From Tritrichomonas musculus (lineage: Eukaryota > Parabasalia > Tritrichomonadida > Tritrichomonadidae): 64,000 bases of DNA. A program made the translations under genes and the position numbers. Location: positions 5,580,001 to 5,644,000 of the forward strand of contig JAPFFF010000004.1 in assembly GCA_039105265.1 (NCBI GenBank). Direction: 5' to 3'. The notes under the pieces were generated by a model. It saw only the letters and a program-made list of their open reading frames with translations, had not been told where the DNA came from and did no database searches. Positions 9,986 through 19,492 of this stretch are shown in pieces. Within the stretch, counting starts at the first letter, position 1, and each line of letters opens with the position of its first letter.

Positions 9986-12900
9986 ATGGATAATGGAACA
10001 ACAAAAGATATCTATTCTTTAGAAAGTCTCAAGAAAGCTCATTCACAAGGCCGCCGTTTTTCTTTCGTTTTCTTTTACTTGGATAAAGATTCTGATCGTT
10101 TATCTGAAAAATGCTTTTCACAATTCTTCCCGAGTCAATTTAATGATATAAATGGCGAAAGATATTCAAGTTGCATTCAATATATGATGTCACAAAAGGC
10201 ACTTAAGTTCAATGATCTCATATCGCACAAAAAAATAATGCAGACAGATGATTTTAGAAAGATAATTCAAATAAGTAATGAAATTAAAAAATTTGATCAA
10301 AAAAAATGGGATGAATGCATTGAAGATATTATTTATCAAGGCAATATATACAAATTTAGTCAAAATCAAGAATTAAATAAATTTTTATTACATTTTCCAT
10401 TGGACGCTATTTTTATTGAAGCAAATCCTGATGATAAAATCTTAGGTATTCACTTAAAATCAGGTGATCCAAAATCATATAATCCATTTCAATGGGAAGG
10501 CCAAAATAAACTTGGTTTTCAAATCACAAAAGTTCGAGACCATCTTTTAACGTTGGCATCGAACACAATTAAGCCAATTCCAACAACTCCTCAAATATGT
10601 AATATTAATGATCTTAAAAAATCGATTTCGAAAGGATTCAATTACAATTATGTTTACTTTTATCAATATATCCAAAAAGATCTTTCACTTGATCCAGTAA
10701 CAGAAGGCTGTTTATCACAATTTTTCCCAATAGAATTCAAAAACAGCCAAAATGTAAAATATTCAAGTAGCATTCAATACATGATGTCTGAAAAAGCTGC
10801 ACTTTTCAAGGATGAAGAAGCTCGTAATAAAATAATGAAATGCACAAACCAAAATGAAATGAGAGAGCTTGGCGAAAGAGTGAAAAAATTCAATCAAAAA
10901 GTTTGGGATGAAAATTGTGAAGATATCGTTTTCAAAGGAAATTTACTCAAATTCAGCCAGAATCAAAAATTGAAGGACTTCTTGCTCTCTTTCCCAGTGA
11001 ACACAATCTTTGCCGAAGCTGATCCAAACAGCAGCGTCTGGGGAATTCGTTTGGATTTCGATAGTCCAAAAGCGCGCAATCCTCTGCAGTGGGAAGGGGA
11101 GAACAAACTCGGCTTCCAGATAGTGAAAGTCAGAGACAATCTCTTAAATGCTAAAACAGTAGAAAAAGTGCAAGTTGAACCAATAGATAGAATGACAGTC
11201 GATCCAAGAGACAGAATGGTAATCGGAAAAGAAAGTGACGATGACGATAACGACGATGAAGAAGTTGATGATGGAAAGAATTCAATTGTTTCTTTCGCTT
11301 ATGAAGATAAAATTGGTCATATTGCAAACCCTGAAAAAGTGGCATCCTTAGATTTTCTTTCATCAGGAATACAAACCTTAAATTTGGACAACTTTCCAAA
11401 CTTGATTCGACTTCGAGCTTCAAAATGCATCTCACTAAAAAGTGCCAATATTTCAAACATGCGAAAACTTCAAGTTGCAGATTTCCTTGATGACATGTCA
11501 CTCACAGAAATCACATTCCAAAATTGCCCGAAGCTTGTCGCACTTGAAGCTGGCTTCAATAAAAACCTAACCAAAATAAACGGAATCAACAATCTCAAAT
11601 ATTTGTCGGCACCAAGATGTCCGTTATTGAAATCAATCGATTTGCCCGCCTCACTTATTTTCGCTGACATAACGGACACACCATTCGTTGATTTCAAGAA
11701 AGCCATTCAACAGTTGCAAGATCTCGAATGTCTTTCAATTTCACAAGCGAAGAATCTGAAATTGTCAGAAATAACGAGCAACAAATCATTGAAGATTATT
11801 CAAATGAGCAAATCTAAAATCATTTGCGATTCAGTGAAACCAGACAACAAACTTATAATCATCATTTTTGTTCAGCCAAAAATTGATTGTGAAGGGAATG
11901 CAGAACTCTTGAATGACTTTTATGTTACAAGTTCTAGCGAAACAAATAGAGACTTGAGAGATTTCACAATGTTTAACAGTTTCATTCCAGAATACCAACA
12001 ATATCAACAGATGTTTTATGGTCCGTGGGGAATTCCAGCTGTTGATTTGAGACCTCCTGTTCCTATCAAAAATTCAATCATAACACCACCAATAGGAATC
12101 GATCATAAAAGGGCAGCTGACTCGATTCTTGGCTCAATTTTTGGTTCTGCTATTTTTGACATGATTGGCGTTGGCGTTGAATTTCTTCCTGATGGAATAG
12201 CAAAAGGTCTTTTGTTGGGCCGAGTGGACATTAGTTGGTCGCATCCACGAATGAATTCAAATAATGAACGATTTGTTCGTTCAACGCCAACTGATGACAC
12301 TTCACAAAATGTCTTGATAATGAGATCAATTATCGACATGAACACGAAACCATCGAATTCATTATCAACAATTGAAGTAAACAAAGTGAAAATTAATCCA
12401 TGCGACTTTGCACGAAAAATTGTTGATTGGATCAAGAACGGACATGCAGAACACAAACATTATCATGCTTTAGACGTTGGAAATTCAACAGCAAGAATAG
12501 CACAAAATCCATATTTCGTTGATGATCCATTCAGTGCCGCTGAAAAAGACTGGGTAAAGAATGGTCGTAAAATAGCAGCCAATGGATCAGTGATGAGAAT
12601 TGCATCATCAGGTTGCTTTGCATTTTGGGATGAACAAGTTGTTCAAAAAGTTGCTGAAGTTTATTCAAAAGTGACGCATTTTGATCCAAGATGTGTCTTC
12701 TGTTCAACAGCAGCTGCACTTCTGATTGCAAGATATATTCAATGGAATTGTGGCTATATTAAAAAGGAACCAAGTATTGATAGAACGTTAAATGAAGCAA
12801 TGAATATTGTTCCAAAAGCATCGAATTTTATAATCGATATTCAGCATTATTGCGTGCAAGACCATATCGAACGTTTGGAATTGTCTGAACCTAATAAAAT

Positions 12901-13177
12901 CGGTTATTGCTTAAAGGCTTTTGGCGCTGGTATTTGGGCTCTTAGACATTGCAGATCTATTAAAGAAGCTTTGACAGTGGTCCTTCGTGAAGGTGGCGAT
13001 GCTGATACAAATGGTGCCGTCGTTGGTGCTCTCCTTGGTGCAAAACTTGGATTCCATAAAATTCCAACTGAGTATATAAAGAACATGTTTGTTGGTCAAT
13101 GGCTTTTTAGAGAAGTTGATCCTTTCATGAAATTAATGGGAATAGAAGCACCACCTTCTCCTTTTCTTAACCAATAA
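9986..13177 (+). CDS. NADAR-NADAR-LRR-ADP-ribosylglycohydrolase fusion, 1063 aa
   Basis: A four-part intact protein. Two tandem NADAR/YbiA-type domains span about 25-190 and 205-385. Each has SSxIQYMMSxKA, KFSQNQ..L..FL and (F/L)QWEGxNKLGFQ(I)xKVRD. An acidic linker lies near 412-430. An LRR segment of BspA type covers about 450-630. An ADP-ribosyl-GH (ARH/DraG) domain spans about 705-1030. The ARH dinuclear-metal motifs are all present: FDMIGVGVEF (Asp near 724), PTDDT (near 768), NGSVMRI, THFDPR and GGDADTNGAVVGALLGA (near 1003). NADAR and ARH families cleave N-glycosidic bonds of ADP-ribose or related nucleotides, so the fusion probably removes or processes ADP-ribose marks. The LRR may choose the target. 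In both NADAR copies the Glu that I remember in this helix is Ile, and copy 1 has LGIHL where WGIxL is usual. No signal peptide is seen, so it is cytosolic or nuclear. Confidence 0.9.
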   Translation: MDNGTTKDIYSLESLKKAHSQGRRFSFVFFYLDKDSDRLSEKCFSQFFPSQFNDINGERYSSCIQYMMSQKALKFNDLISHKKIMQTDDFRKIIQISNEIKKFDQKKWDECIEDIIYQGNIYKFSQNQELNKFLLHFPLDAIFIEANPDDKILGIHLKSGDPKSYNPFQWEGQNKLGFQITKVRDHLLTLASNTIKPIPTTPQICNINDLKKSISKGFNYNYVYFYQYIQKDLSLDPVTEGCLSQFFPIEFKNSQNVKYSSSIQYMMSEKAALFKDEEARNKIMKCTNQNEMRELGERVKKFNQKVWDENCEDIVFKGNLLKFSQNQKLKDFLLSFPVNTIFAEADPNSSVWGIRLDFDSPKARNPLQWEGENKLGFQIVKVRDNLLNAKTVEKVQVEPIDRMTVDPRDRMVIGKESDDDDNDDEEVDDGKNSIVSFAYEDKIGHIANPEKVASLDFLSSGIQTLNLDNFPNLIRLRASKCISLKSANISNMRKLQVADFLDDMSLTEITFQNCPKLVALEAGFNKNLTKINGINNLKYLSAPRCPLLKSIDLPASLIFADITDTPFVDFKKAIQQLQDLECLSISQAKNLKLSEITSNKSLKIIQMSKSKIICDSVKPDNKLIIIIFVQPKIDCEGNAELLNDFYVTSSSETNRDLRDFTMFNSFIPEYQQYQQMFYGPWGIPAVDLRPPVPIKNSIITPPIGIDHKRAADSILGSIFGSAIFDMIGVGVEFLPDGIAKGLLLGRVDISWSHPRMNSNNERFVRSTPTDDTSQNVLIMRSIIDMNTKPSNSLSTIEVNKVKINPCDFARKIVDWIKNGHAEHKHYHALDVGNSTARIAQNPYFVDDPFSAAEKDWVKNGRKIAANGSVMRIASSGCFAFWDEQVVQKVAEVYSKVTHFDPRCVFCSTAAALLIARYIQWNCGYIKKEPSIDRTLNEAMNIVPKASNFIIDIQHYCVQDHIERLELSEPNKIGYCLKAFGAGIWALRHCRSIKEALTVVLREGGDADTNGAVVGALLGAKLGFHKIPTEYIKNMFVGQWLFREVDPFMKLMGIEAPPSPFLNQ

Positions 13178-14343
13178 TATTTATTATTTGGCTTCATAAA
13201 TGAATTCATCTCATTAAAGCAATTTTTAAATTTGCTAGTTCTTAATTTTTTATTAAATGAGTTAATATATATTATAAACTGATTAATTTTAGAACTTTAC
13301 GATAATCATTACAAATATGATGATTCATCATATTATTCCATATGAATGACACAAGTATGAGATTGAGATTGCAATTGTTATTCAAAGCAGCAGCAATTAA
13401 TTGCCCAGTGAAATGCAAGATATCTTCATTTGAATTTTTTTCATCAATTTTGTGATAATTTCCACTTGGTACTGTTTGAATATTGGATTCATAATATTAA
13501 CATTTATTTAACAAATATATTGAATATTTTTAAAATATGATAAAACTTGATAAGAATTCGATATTGAATTTATCATTTTTTTAAAAAAATGGAACTTATT
13601 TATTTATATAATGATCTAATAAATGGCTATTTGCTTTAATTATATAACGATGATCATATATTTTAATAAAACATTTAAAATCCTTTATTTAACGAGTTTT
13701 ATCCTTTATTTATATTATGATTTTTGTTAATAACTATAATGCTAATTATTTAATTAGTTTAATATTTTGCATGTATTACTTGCATTAATCACAGTTGTCC
13801 TGATTATTAATTAATAAAATGAAACATGTAAAATCATTATAGAAATATAAACACTACATAATTATATAACAATCATCGTTATTTTTTGACATTCCATTTT
13901 CATCTTTTGCATAAAAGTTTCATTTCTCTATATCTTCTACAAAAAAACATTTTTATTTTAAAGATTTGAAATCATTTAAATATTTTTCTAAATATTTTGA
14001 AAAAGTTAATATAATTCAATTGATCTAAAATAACATTCACAAATTTTGAATGTGCTACTCAATAGTGTTATGAGGTTATTGTGAGTGCTATGAGCTAATT
14101 TTAAGTACTGTATTTGCCTCTGTGGAAATCTGGATAAAAAAAGTGCAGATTTTCCATTTTCATATTTTCAATTTTTTCGAATTTCTCAGAACTCCAAAAA
14201 GTGCAGATTTTCCTGTATCCAAAATTTTCAAATATTTCTCATATTTGTGTTATAATCGTCAATATTATACCATTTCCTTTTTTTTTTTTTATTAATGTGA
14301 TAATCGTCAAAATTCTATTTTAAATAAAATTATGAGAAAATAT
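13178..14343. other. gene-free stretch
   Basis: 1.2 kb of AT-rich DNA with no gene. A short direct repeat, AAAAAGTGCAGATTTTCC, occurs twice near 14.14 and 14.20 kb. Nothing else stands out. Confidence 0.6.
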
Positions 14344-15375
14344 TAGGTGTGTCCAAAAAAAATTTTTTTCTGAAAATTTTAGATTTTTCGGAAATTTTTA
14401 TTTGTTGCAAATTTTTAAACTTTTTGCAAATTTTGGATGTTTTTTGGAAAGCTTTATTTCAGCGTTGTTTATCGATACGACTAAATACCGGTTACCGAAG
14501 AAGTATCGGTATTCGGTAAATATCGATACTTTTTTGCTCGGTATTTTTTAGTATCGATACAAAAGTGCTTCGGTATTTTTAGAGTATCAGCGGTTATTAA
14601 AAAAGTACTTTATAATACTTTTTATCAGTATCGATACGGTATTTTAATATATAAATTTTATTAATAAATAATGAATAAAAATATTAAAACATTTGATTTT
14701 TTAATTTTAAATAAAAATTTTAATTATAAATATAATTACTAGCCTATAAAAAGTATATTATTGTCTTTATTCTTCAGAAATCTCGTCATATTCATTTTCA
14801 TTAAACAATCCAAATTTTCGATATCATTATTATCATTAAAAACAATAAAATTTATATATATTATGTACTTTCTCATATTAATAGTTAATTCAATAGTTCT
14901 GGAATGTTATATTTATCTACAAATAGAAATTGACATAAAGATGATTAAATTTACGATATTTCAGAAACCATTGATTATTCAAATATTATGATGATTATTT
15001 GTTGTAAAACATGTAATTAAAGAGAATTAACAATATTCATTAGAACCTTATAAATTTCTTTAATCATCTTTAAATGAATCCGATACATTTTTTGTTAAAA
15101 AAATACCGACCAAAAACCTGACATTCGATATAAATTTTCAACTTTTGTATCGATACTTCGGTTTTTTATCGATAAATACCGTTACCGGCGGTTAGAGCCG
15201 GTAATATCGATATTTTACCGGGAAAATAACCGCTACCGGAGAGGATCGATAAACAACCCTGCTTTATTTTGCAAATATTTTTTATGTAAATAATATTTTA
15301 AATGTATTCTCGCATTTTATGAATTTAAGAAAAAATAACTTTTTTCTAAAAAAATTTTTTTTGGAGACATCCCTA
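14344..15375. mobile_element. small MITE-like element interrupted by hAT copy A
   Basis: The ends form an imperfect inverted repeat: TAGGTGTGTCC followed by A8T7 on the left, and on the right strand TAGGGATGTCTCC followed by the same A/T block. Without the nested hAT the element would be about 220 bp and non-coding. A target duplication is not clear, so the superfamily is unassigned. The internal sequence is rich in TTTTTGCAAATTTT. Confidence 0.5.
14460..15261. mobile_element. non-autonomous hAT element, copy A (802 bp)
   Basis: The ends are near-identical inverted repeats, CAGCGTTGTTTATCGAT on the left and CAGGGTTGTTTATCGAT read inward from the right. The element is flanked by a perfect 8-bp target duplication, CTTTATTT, at 14452-14459 and 15262-15269. 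A CAG start and an 8-bp duplication define hAT. The subterminal 150 bp is packed with GTATCGATAC-like and ACCG/CGGT motifs, plausible transposase sites. No transposase is encoded; the short open frame inside is repeated in copy B and looks accidental. The copy is inserted within the MITE-like element at 14344-15375. Confidence 0.9.
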
Positions 15376-15453
15376 TTATTTTCCTTTAAAAATTCATACA
15401 AAAGTTTTAAATTTTCTGATCTTCATTTTTTTTTAAAACACCTATAAAAAAGC

Positions 15454-16585
15454 ATGAGTGATCAAGAATTTATAGATGCTTGTAATGGTGGAAATCTCCG
15501 AAAAGTTCAACAACTTCTAGAGGGAAAGAAAATTAATATCAACTACAAAGATATTTGAATTCAAAAGCAGTCATAACATTGAAATCTATTTTTTTCATGA
15601 AGTTGAAAATTAAAATCATTTATTGAATTGAAAATGAGTAATTAATGCGACTCCGTTGATTTGTGCTTCTCATATTGGTCATAAGGAAATTGTTGAACTA
15701 TTATTAAAACAAGAAGGGATTGAAATCAACTACAAAACTATTTGAATTCAAAAACATTCATGACATTTAAATCTTACTTTTTTATCAAATTAATAATTAA
15801 AATTATTTTTGGAATTGAAAATGAACAATTAATAAGACTCCATTGATTTGTGCTGCAGAAAAAGGTCATAGAGAAATAGTTGAAATTTTATTAAAACAAG
15901 AAGGAATTGATATCAGCTGCAAAGACATTTGAATTCATTACCATTCATGCCATTGAAGTCTAACTTTTTTATCAAAATAATAATTAAAATTATTTATGGA
16001 ATTGAACACAAATATTTAATGCAAATCGATTATCTTGGGCTGCTAATAATGGTCATAAAGAACTGGCTGAATTATTATTAAAGCAAGAAGGAATTGATGT
16101 CAACCACTAAACTATTTTAATTCAAAAACAATCATAATATTGAAATTTATCTGTTTTATGATATTGAACATTAAAAATATTTATGGAATTGAACACATAA
16201 ATATTTAATCTAACTCTATTGTCTCTTGCTTCGCAGACTGGCCAAAAAGAAGTTATTGAAACATTATTAAAACAAGAAGGAATCGAAATCAACCGCAAAA
16301 GCATTTGAATTCAAAAGCAGTCATAACATTGAAATCTATTTTTTTTTCATAATATTGAAAAATAAAATCATTTATGGAATTAAAAATGAATAATTAATGC
16401 GACTCAGTTGATTTATGCTTCTCATATTGGTCATAAGGAAATTGTTGAATTATTATTTAAAGAAGAAGGAATTGATGTTAATTGCAAAGTTATTTAAATT
16501 AAAAAAATCATTTATGACATTGAGATTTATCTTTTTTAACGATGTTCAACATTACAATCATTTATGGAATTAGACAAGTCATTAA
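15454..16585 (+). repeat. array of six single-ankyrin modules with conserved spacers
   Basis: Six ankyrin modules lie in tandem on a period of 187-189 bp. Module 1 (15454-15558) starts with ATG and reads MSDQEFIDACNGGNLRKV then QQLLEGKKININYKDI, then stops. Modules 2-6 (15644-15745, 15831-15932, 16018-16119, 16207-16308, 16396-16497) each encode about 33 residues of the form NxTPLICASxxGHKEIVELL and LKQEGIxINxKxI, closed by a stop at the same place (TGA in four of the six; module 4 stops a few codons earlier). Conserved 85-87 bp spacers, beginning TTTGAATTCAAAA-like and ending GGAATTGAAAAxxAATTAAT, separate them. Because a module is 99 coding bases, removal of spacer plus stop would join all modules in frame. 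No GT-AG consensus is visible at the junctions. It may be a decayed gene or an unusual split gene. Confidence 0.8.
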
Positions 16586-16734
16586 TGATAAAAAAAAAGA
16601 TAAATTTCCTAGATGCCATTATAAATAATTTAATTAAAACTTTTTCTATTAATACTATTCTTGTTGTAGATTGAAAATCTGATAAATTAAAATTTGTTTT
16701 TGAAGAAAGCATTTCTTCCAATTATTTTTAGAGA

Positions 16735-17600
16735 ACAAGGATTTTCCAATTTTGCTTTTGACAATGATGAACAACCTTCGAAGGCTTGTTGTTCAATTGA
16801 AGTCACCAAAGAAGGAATAATAATTTTGGTCAATGAAGAACAATTATAAAAAGATTCATTTTAATCAGAGCCAAGTTACTTGGAAGTTGTATTTCTTTTA
16901 ATGACACACAATCACTGAAAACACCTCTACCGATTGATGCTATAGAAAGGGGAATTGACACATGAATCAAAGAAGAACATTTTCCAAATGCATTGGAATC
17001 AATGGATGTAACCAAGGGAGGAATTTCAATTTGCTTCAAAGATTTGCATCCATAAAAAAGATATGAATTGATTATATTTGAAGATGCTGGCAAATGTATT
17101 TCTTTCAATGATGAGCAATTAACAAATGCACCTCCACCAATTGAAGTTTTTGAAGAAGAAATATTTATATATTCAAGTGAACAGCAAAATTCCCAATTGA
17201 TGTTACTGAAGGAGGGATTAGTATTTGCTTTAACGATGAACATTCTTTGAATGCACAATCACCAATTGATGTTACTGTGAAAGGGATTGTTATTTCTTTC
17301 AATAAAGAACATTCATTAAAAGTGTTCGCTTCAATTGAATTCAAAGAAGAAGGAAATATTACACCAACTAAAAGCCTCATTTCCAATATATTTGACAGAT
17401 GGTGATATTGAAACATGTGTTAATGATAAACAGTAACTAAAAGCTTTTTTTCTAATTGCAATTATAGAAGGAGGAATCACTATTTTTGATAGTTTATCAT
17501 TTCCTTCAAAACAACTCTCACCAATTTCTTTTTCTTTTAATAATAAGTAATATATAACATCGATTTGATTTCTATTTGCAGCTTCATATAATGCATCAAA
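16735..17600 (-). pseudogene. ankyrin-tail plus BspA-like LRR fragment
   Basis: Read from 17600 downward, a last ankyrin-like unit (ALYEAANRNQIDVIYYLLL) passes into BspA-type LRR units of 23 residues (CSLLKEITIPFTVTSIGDCAF, SLIHVSIPLSIASIGRGVF). The coding text jumps frame at least twice, near 17.2 kb and 16.84 kb, and there is no start. It ends with KAKLENPCS-like sequence near 16735. This is the 3' half of the DUF3447-LRR family member that lies immediately upstream on the same strand. The same order of parts recurs on the plus strand at 37.8-41.1 kb. Confidence 0.8.
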
Positions 17601-17703
17601 ATTAAAAAAAATGATTTGGAAATGGTATAAATTTATAATTAATGAATTTCATTAAAAAAATTCGTTTTGGAAATGAGTTGAATTTCGCAAATTTTGAATT
17701 GAA

Positions 17704-18582
17704 TTAACAATTATGATTTTGGATTATTTTTGCTTTTATTTCATTTTCTTTCATTTTTATATAAAGATTACAAAGTGTCTGGTAACTATAGCGGCATATA
17801 TAATATAATTCATTGCTTTCAATGGATTTATTAGATATATTAGAATAGTTGTAATATTTGAAAAAACATGAAACTATTTCATCTGTCATTTTTGTCTCCA
17901 AAATATTATTAAGAATATAAATGGCAATATCATTGTGATGGCATTTGATAGATTCGAATAAGCAAATTTCATAATTTCTATTCGGTGGATCAATTTTGTT
18001 ATTTTCAAGATGATGAATAAGCTCGGCATTATTCCCATGAATTGCATAAAGCCACAAAGAAGGTTTCAATTCAATATCATTTATTCTTAAATATTGAAAT
18101 ATTTGAAGTGATCCAAAGAAAGCAGAATACTCAATTAATGAATGAGTTTTACCAATTAAAAATTGATTTGTTTCAAAAGTTGAGTCATGAATCTTTGTTT
18201 CTGAAAGAGAAATATTGTGTTGATTCACGTAAATAATGAATTCTTTAATTGAATCTTGCCGAATCAAAGATGAAATGTGTGATTCATTCTCACCTTTAGA
18301 ACGTTTTTCATCAAAATTATGAAAAATATCTGGATCTTCTGACAAAAGTTCTTTTTCAATATTTGTCACTTTTTCTTCACCAATGAACTTTTTGAGCTCT
18401 GGATACAAAAAGTTGCAGCACTTATTTTTCTGATTTTAACATAAAAATTTTTTTTTTTTTTTTACTCTGGTTTATTATTTCAAAATAAATGGTTTCATTT
18501 ATTGTTATTATTTTTTCTTCCAAAAGAAAAAGTAGAATCATTTTATTGCTTTCAAAAATTTTGAAAATTTCGATAATTGATA
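17704..18582 (-). pseudogene. DUF3447-family protein, central part
   Basis: From 18582 down to 18422 the text is LSIIEIFKIFESNKMILLFL and onward. After a break at an A-run near 18420 it continues as CCNFLYPELKKFIGEEKV into a full DUF3447 domain (SLIRQDSIKEFIIYVN, LIEYSAFFGSLQIFQYL, LKPSLWLYAIHGNNAELIHHLE, IKCHHNDIAIYI). It ends IKMKENEIKAKIIQNHNC then stop. DUF3447 is a Trichomonas-expanded, ankyrin-like family of unknown function. The intact relative at 56.6 kb shows what is missing. The upstream edge at 18583 is a hairpin where the gene has been rearranged. Confidence 0.85.
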
Positions 18583-18723
18583 AATTTTGCCCTATTAAAT
18601 CTTTGATAGATTTAATAGGGCAAAATTGATAATATTCTCGATTACTTGGAAAATACTTCAACTTTTTGTATCCAGAGCTCAAAAAGTTCATTGGTGAAGA
18701 AAAAGTGACAAATATTGAAAAAG
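18351..18723. repeat. 65-bp perfect inverted repeat flanking a small rearrangement
   Basis: 18351-18415 and 18659-18723 are exact inverted copies of the coding sequence for LYPELKKFIGEEKVTNIEK. The right copy reads on the plus strand and runs straight into a Sel1-repeat scrap. Between the arms lies a second, shorter inverted repeat. This is a local inverted duplication inside the DUF3447 pseudogene. Confidence 0.85.
18583..18627. repeat. 19-bp perfect hairpin
   Basis: Arms AATTTTGCCCTATTAAATC (18583-18601) and its exact complement (18609-18627) flank the 7-base loop TTTGATA. The hairpin marks the point where the DUF3447 coding text is lost, so it is probably a rearrangement scar. Confidence 0.85.
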
Positions 18724-18790
18724 CAATTCATTATTTCACACTTGTAGCAAATTCTTCAAAACCAAGGACTACATATAATTGGATTATTTT
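18724..18790 (+). pseudogene. Sel1-repeat scrap
   Basis: The plus strand just after the 65-bp arm reads KAIHYFTLVANSSKP, the consensus of the Sel1 repeats found at 30-31.7 kb. It is one partial repeat, joined in frame to the inverted DUF3447 copy. It shows that sequence from a kinase-Sel1 gene was captured during the rearrangement. Confidence 0.6.
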
Positions 18791-19038
18791 TAAGGATAAT
18801 GTTGAAGTATTTTTCTGATTTTAACAATAAAATCTTTTGTATGATAATGATTATTAGCTATGTTTGCTAATATATGAAGAAAATGAACCAATTTTTCACC
18901 ATCATTTTCAAATTCGAGCATTTCAAAAATAAAAACGAAACCTGCGTCATATTCATTATTTTCCAAGTAATCGAGAATATTATCATAAAGTTCTTTCATC
19001 TCATTGACATATTTTTGTATTTTGCCTTGTTCTTCCAT
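18790..19038 (-). pseudogene. DUF3447-family protein, N-terminal part
   Basis: An ATG at 19038 opens 82 residues (MEEQGKIQKYVNEMKELYD; later HILANIANNHYHTKDFIVKI; ends ILQHYP). They match the N-terminal helical region of the relatives at 37.8 kb (MINNIASNHHRGSNFIKKIKK) and 56.6 kb (ISKISVNHHRYPNFFSKI). In those relatives the next segment is the one now found at 18582 downward, so this gene has been split by the rearrangement at 18583-18790. Confidence 0.8.
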
Positions 19039-19492
19039 CAATAAGAAAATGTGATATGAGAAATGTTATAGAAAAATGAGTTTATAAATAAATTTGGCTT
19101 ATCCTTTAAAATAATCCAATTTTTTTTTGAAAAAGAATTCGTTGTAAGGCCTTTTGTAATGAGAAAAGAACAAGATAAAATAATTTACTAATTGATAGCA
19201 TCATAATTATAGATTGTTTCAAATTGGATTATTGCGATACCCTTTTAAACCTCAATTTTCAAATCCAATATATATAATTTGATACCAAAACAAAGTAAAA
19301 CAAAAAAGTTAACTTACGGTTTAAACTTTGTTTTTTAATTTTCGCTTGTAAAAAATAAATCATTCAATATTTGAAATAAATTCTTAGAAACCGAAAGCTT
19401 ACATGCGAAAATTAAAAAATTAAGATTAAAACTTTTCGATAAACTTATTCTTTAAATCAAATATGTAAATTGATGATATGATATATATGATG
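19039..19492. other. gene-free stretch
   Basis: 450 bp of AT-rich spacer upstream of the broken DUF3447 gene. No feature is seen before hAT copy B. Confidence 0.6.

Noticed and set aside
11151-13099. Several minus-strand open frames of 60-117 codons
   Set aside because: They lie entirely opposite the intact NADAR-ARH gene and are shadows of its codons.
14761-14991. Short hydrophobic open frame, repeated at 19760-19993
   Set aside because: It lies inside both copies of the 802-bp hAT element, is Ile/Leu-rich as expected from AT-rich DNA, and resembles no transposase.
15559-16395. Canonical spliceosomal introns in the ankyrin array
   Set aside because: The spacers show no conserved GT at the 5' junction, no AG at the 3' junction and no ACTAACACACAG-like motif.
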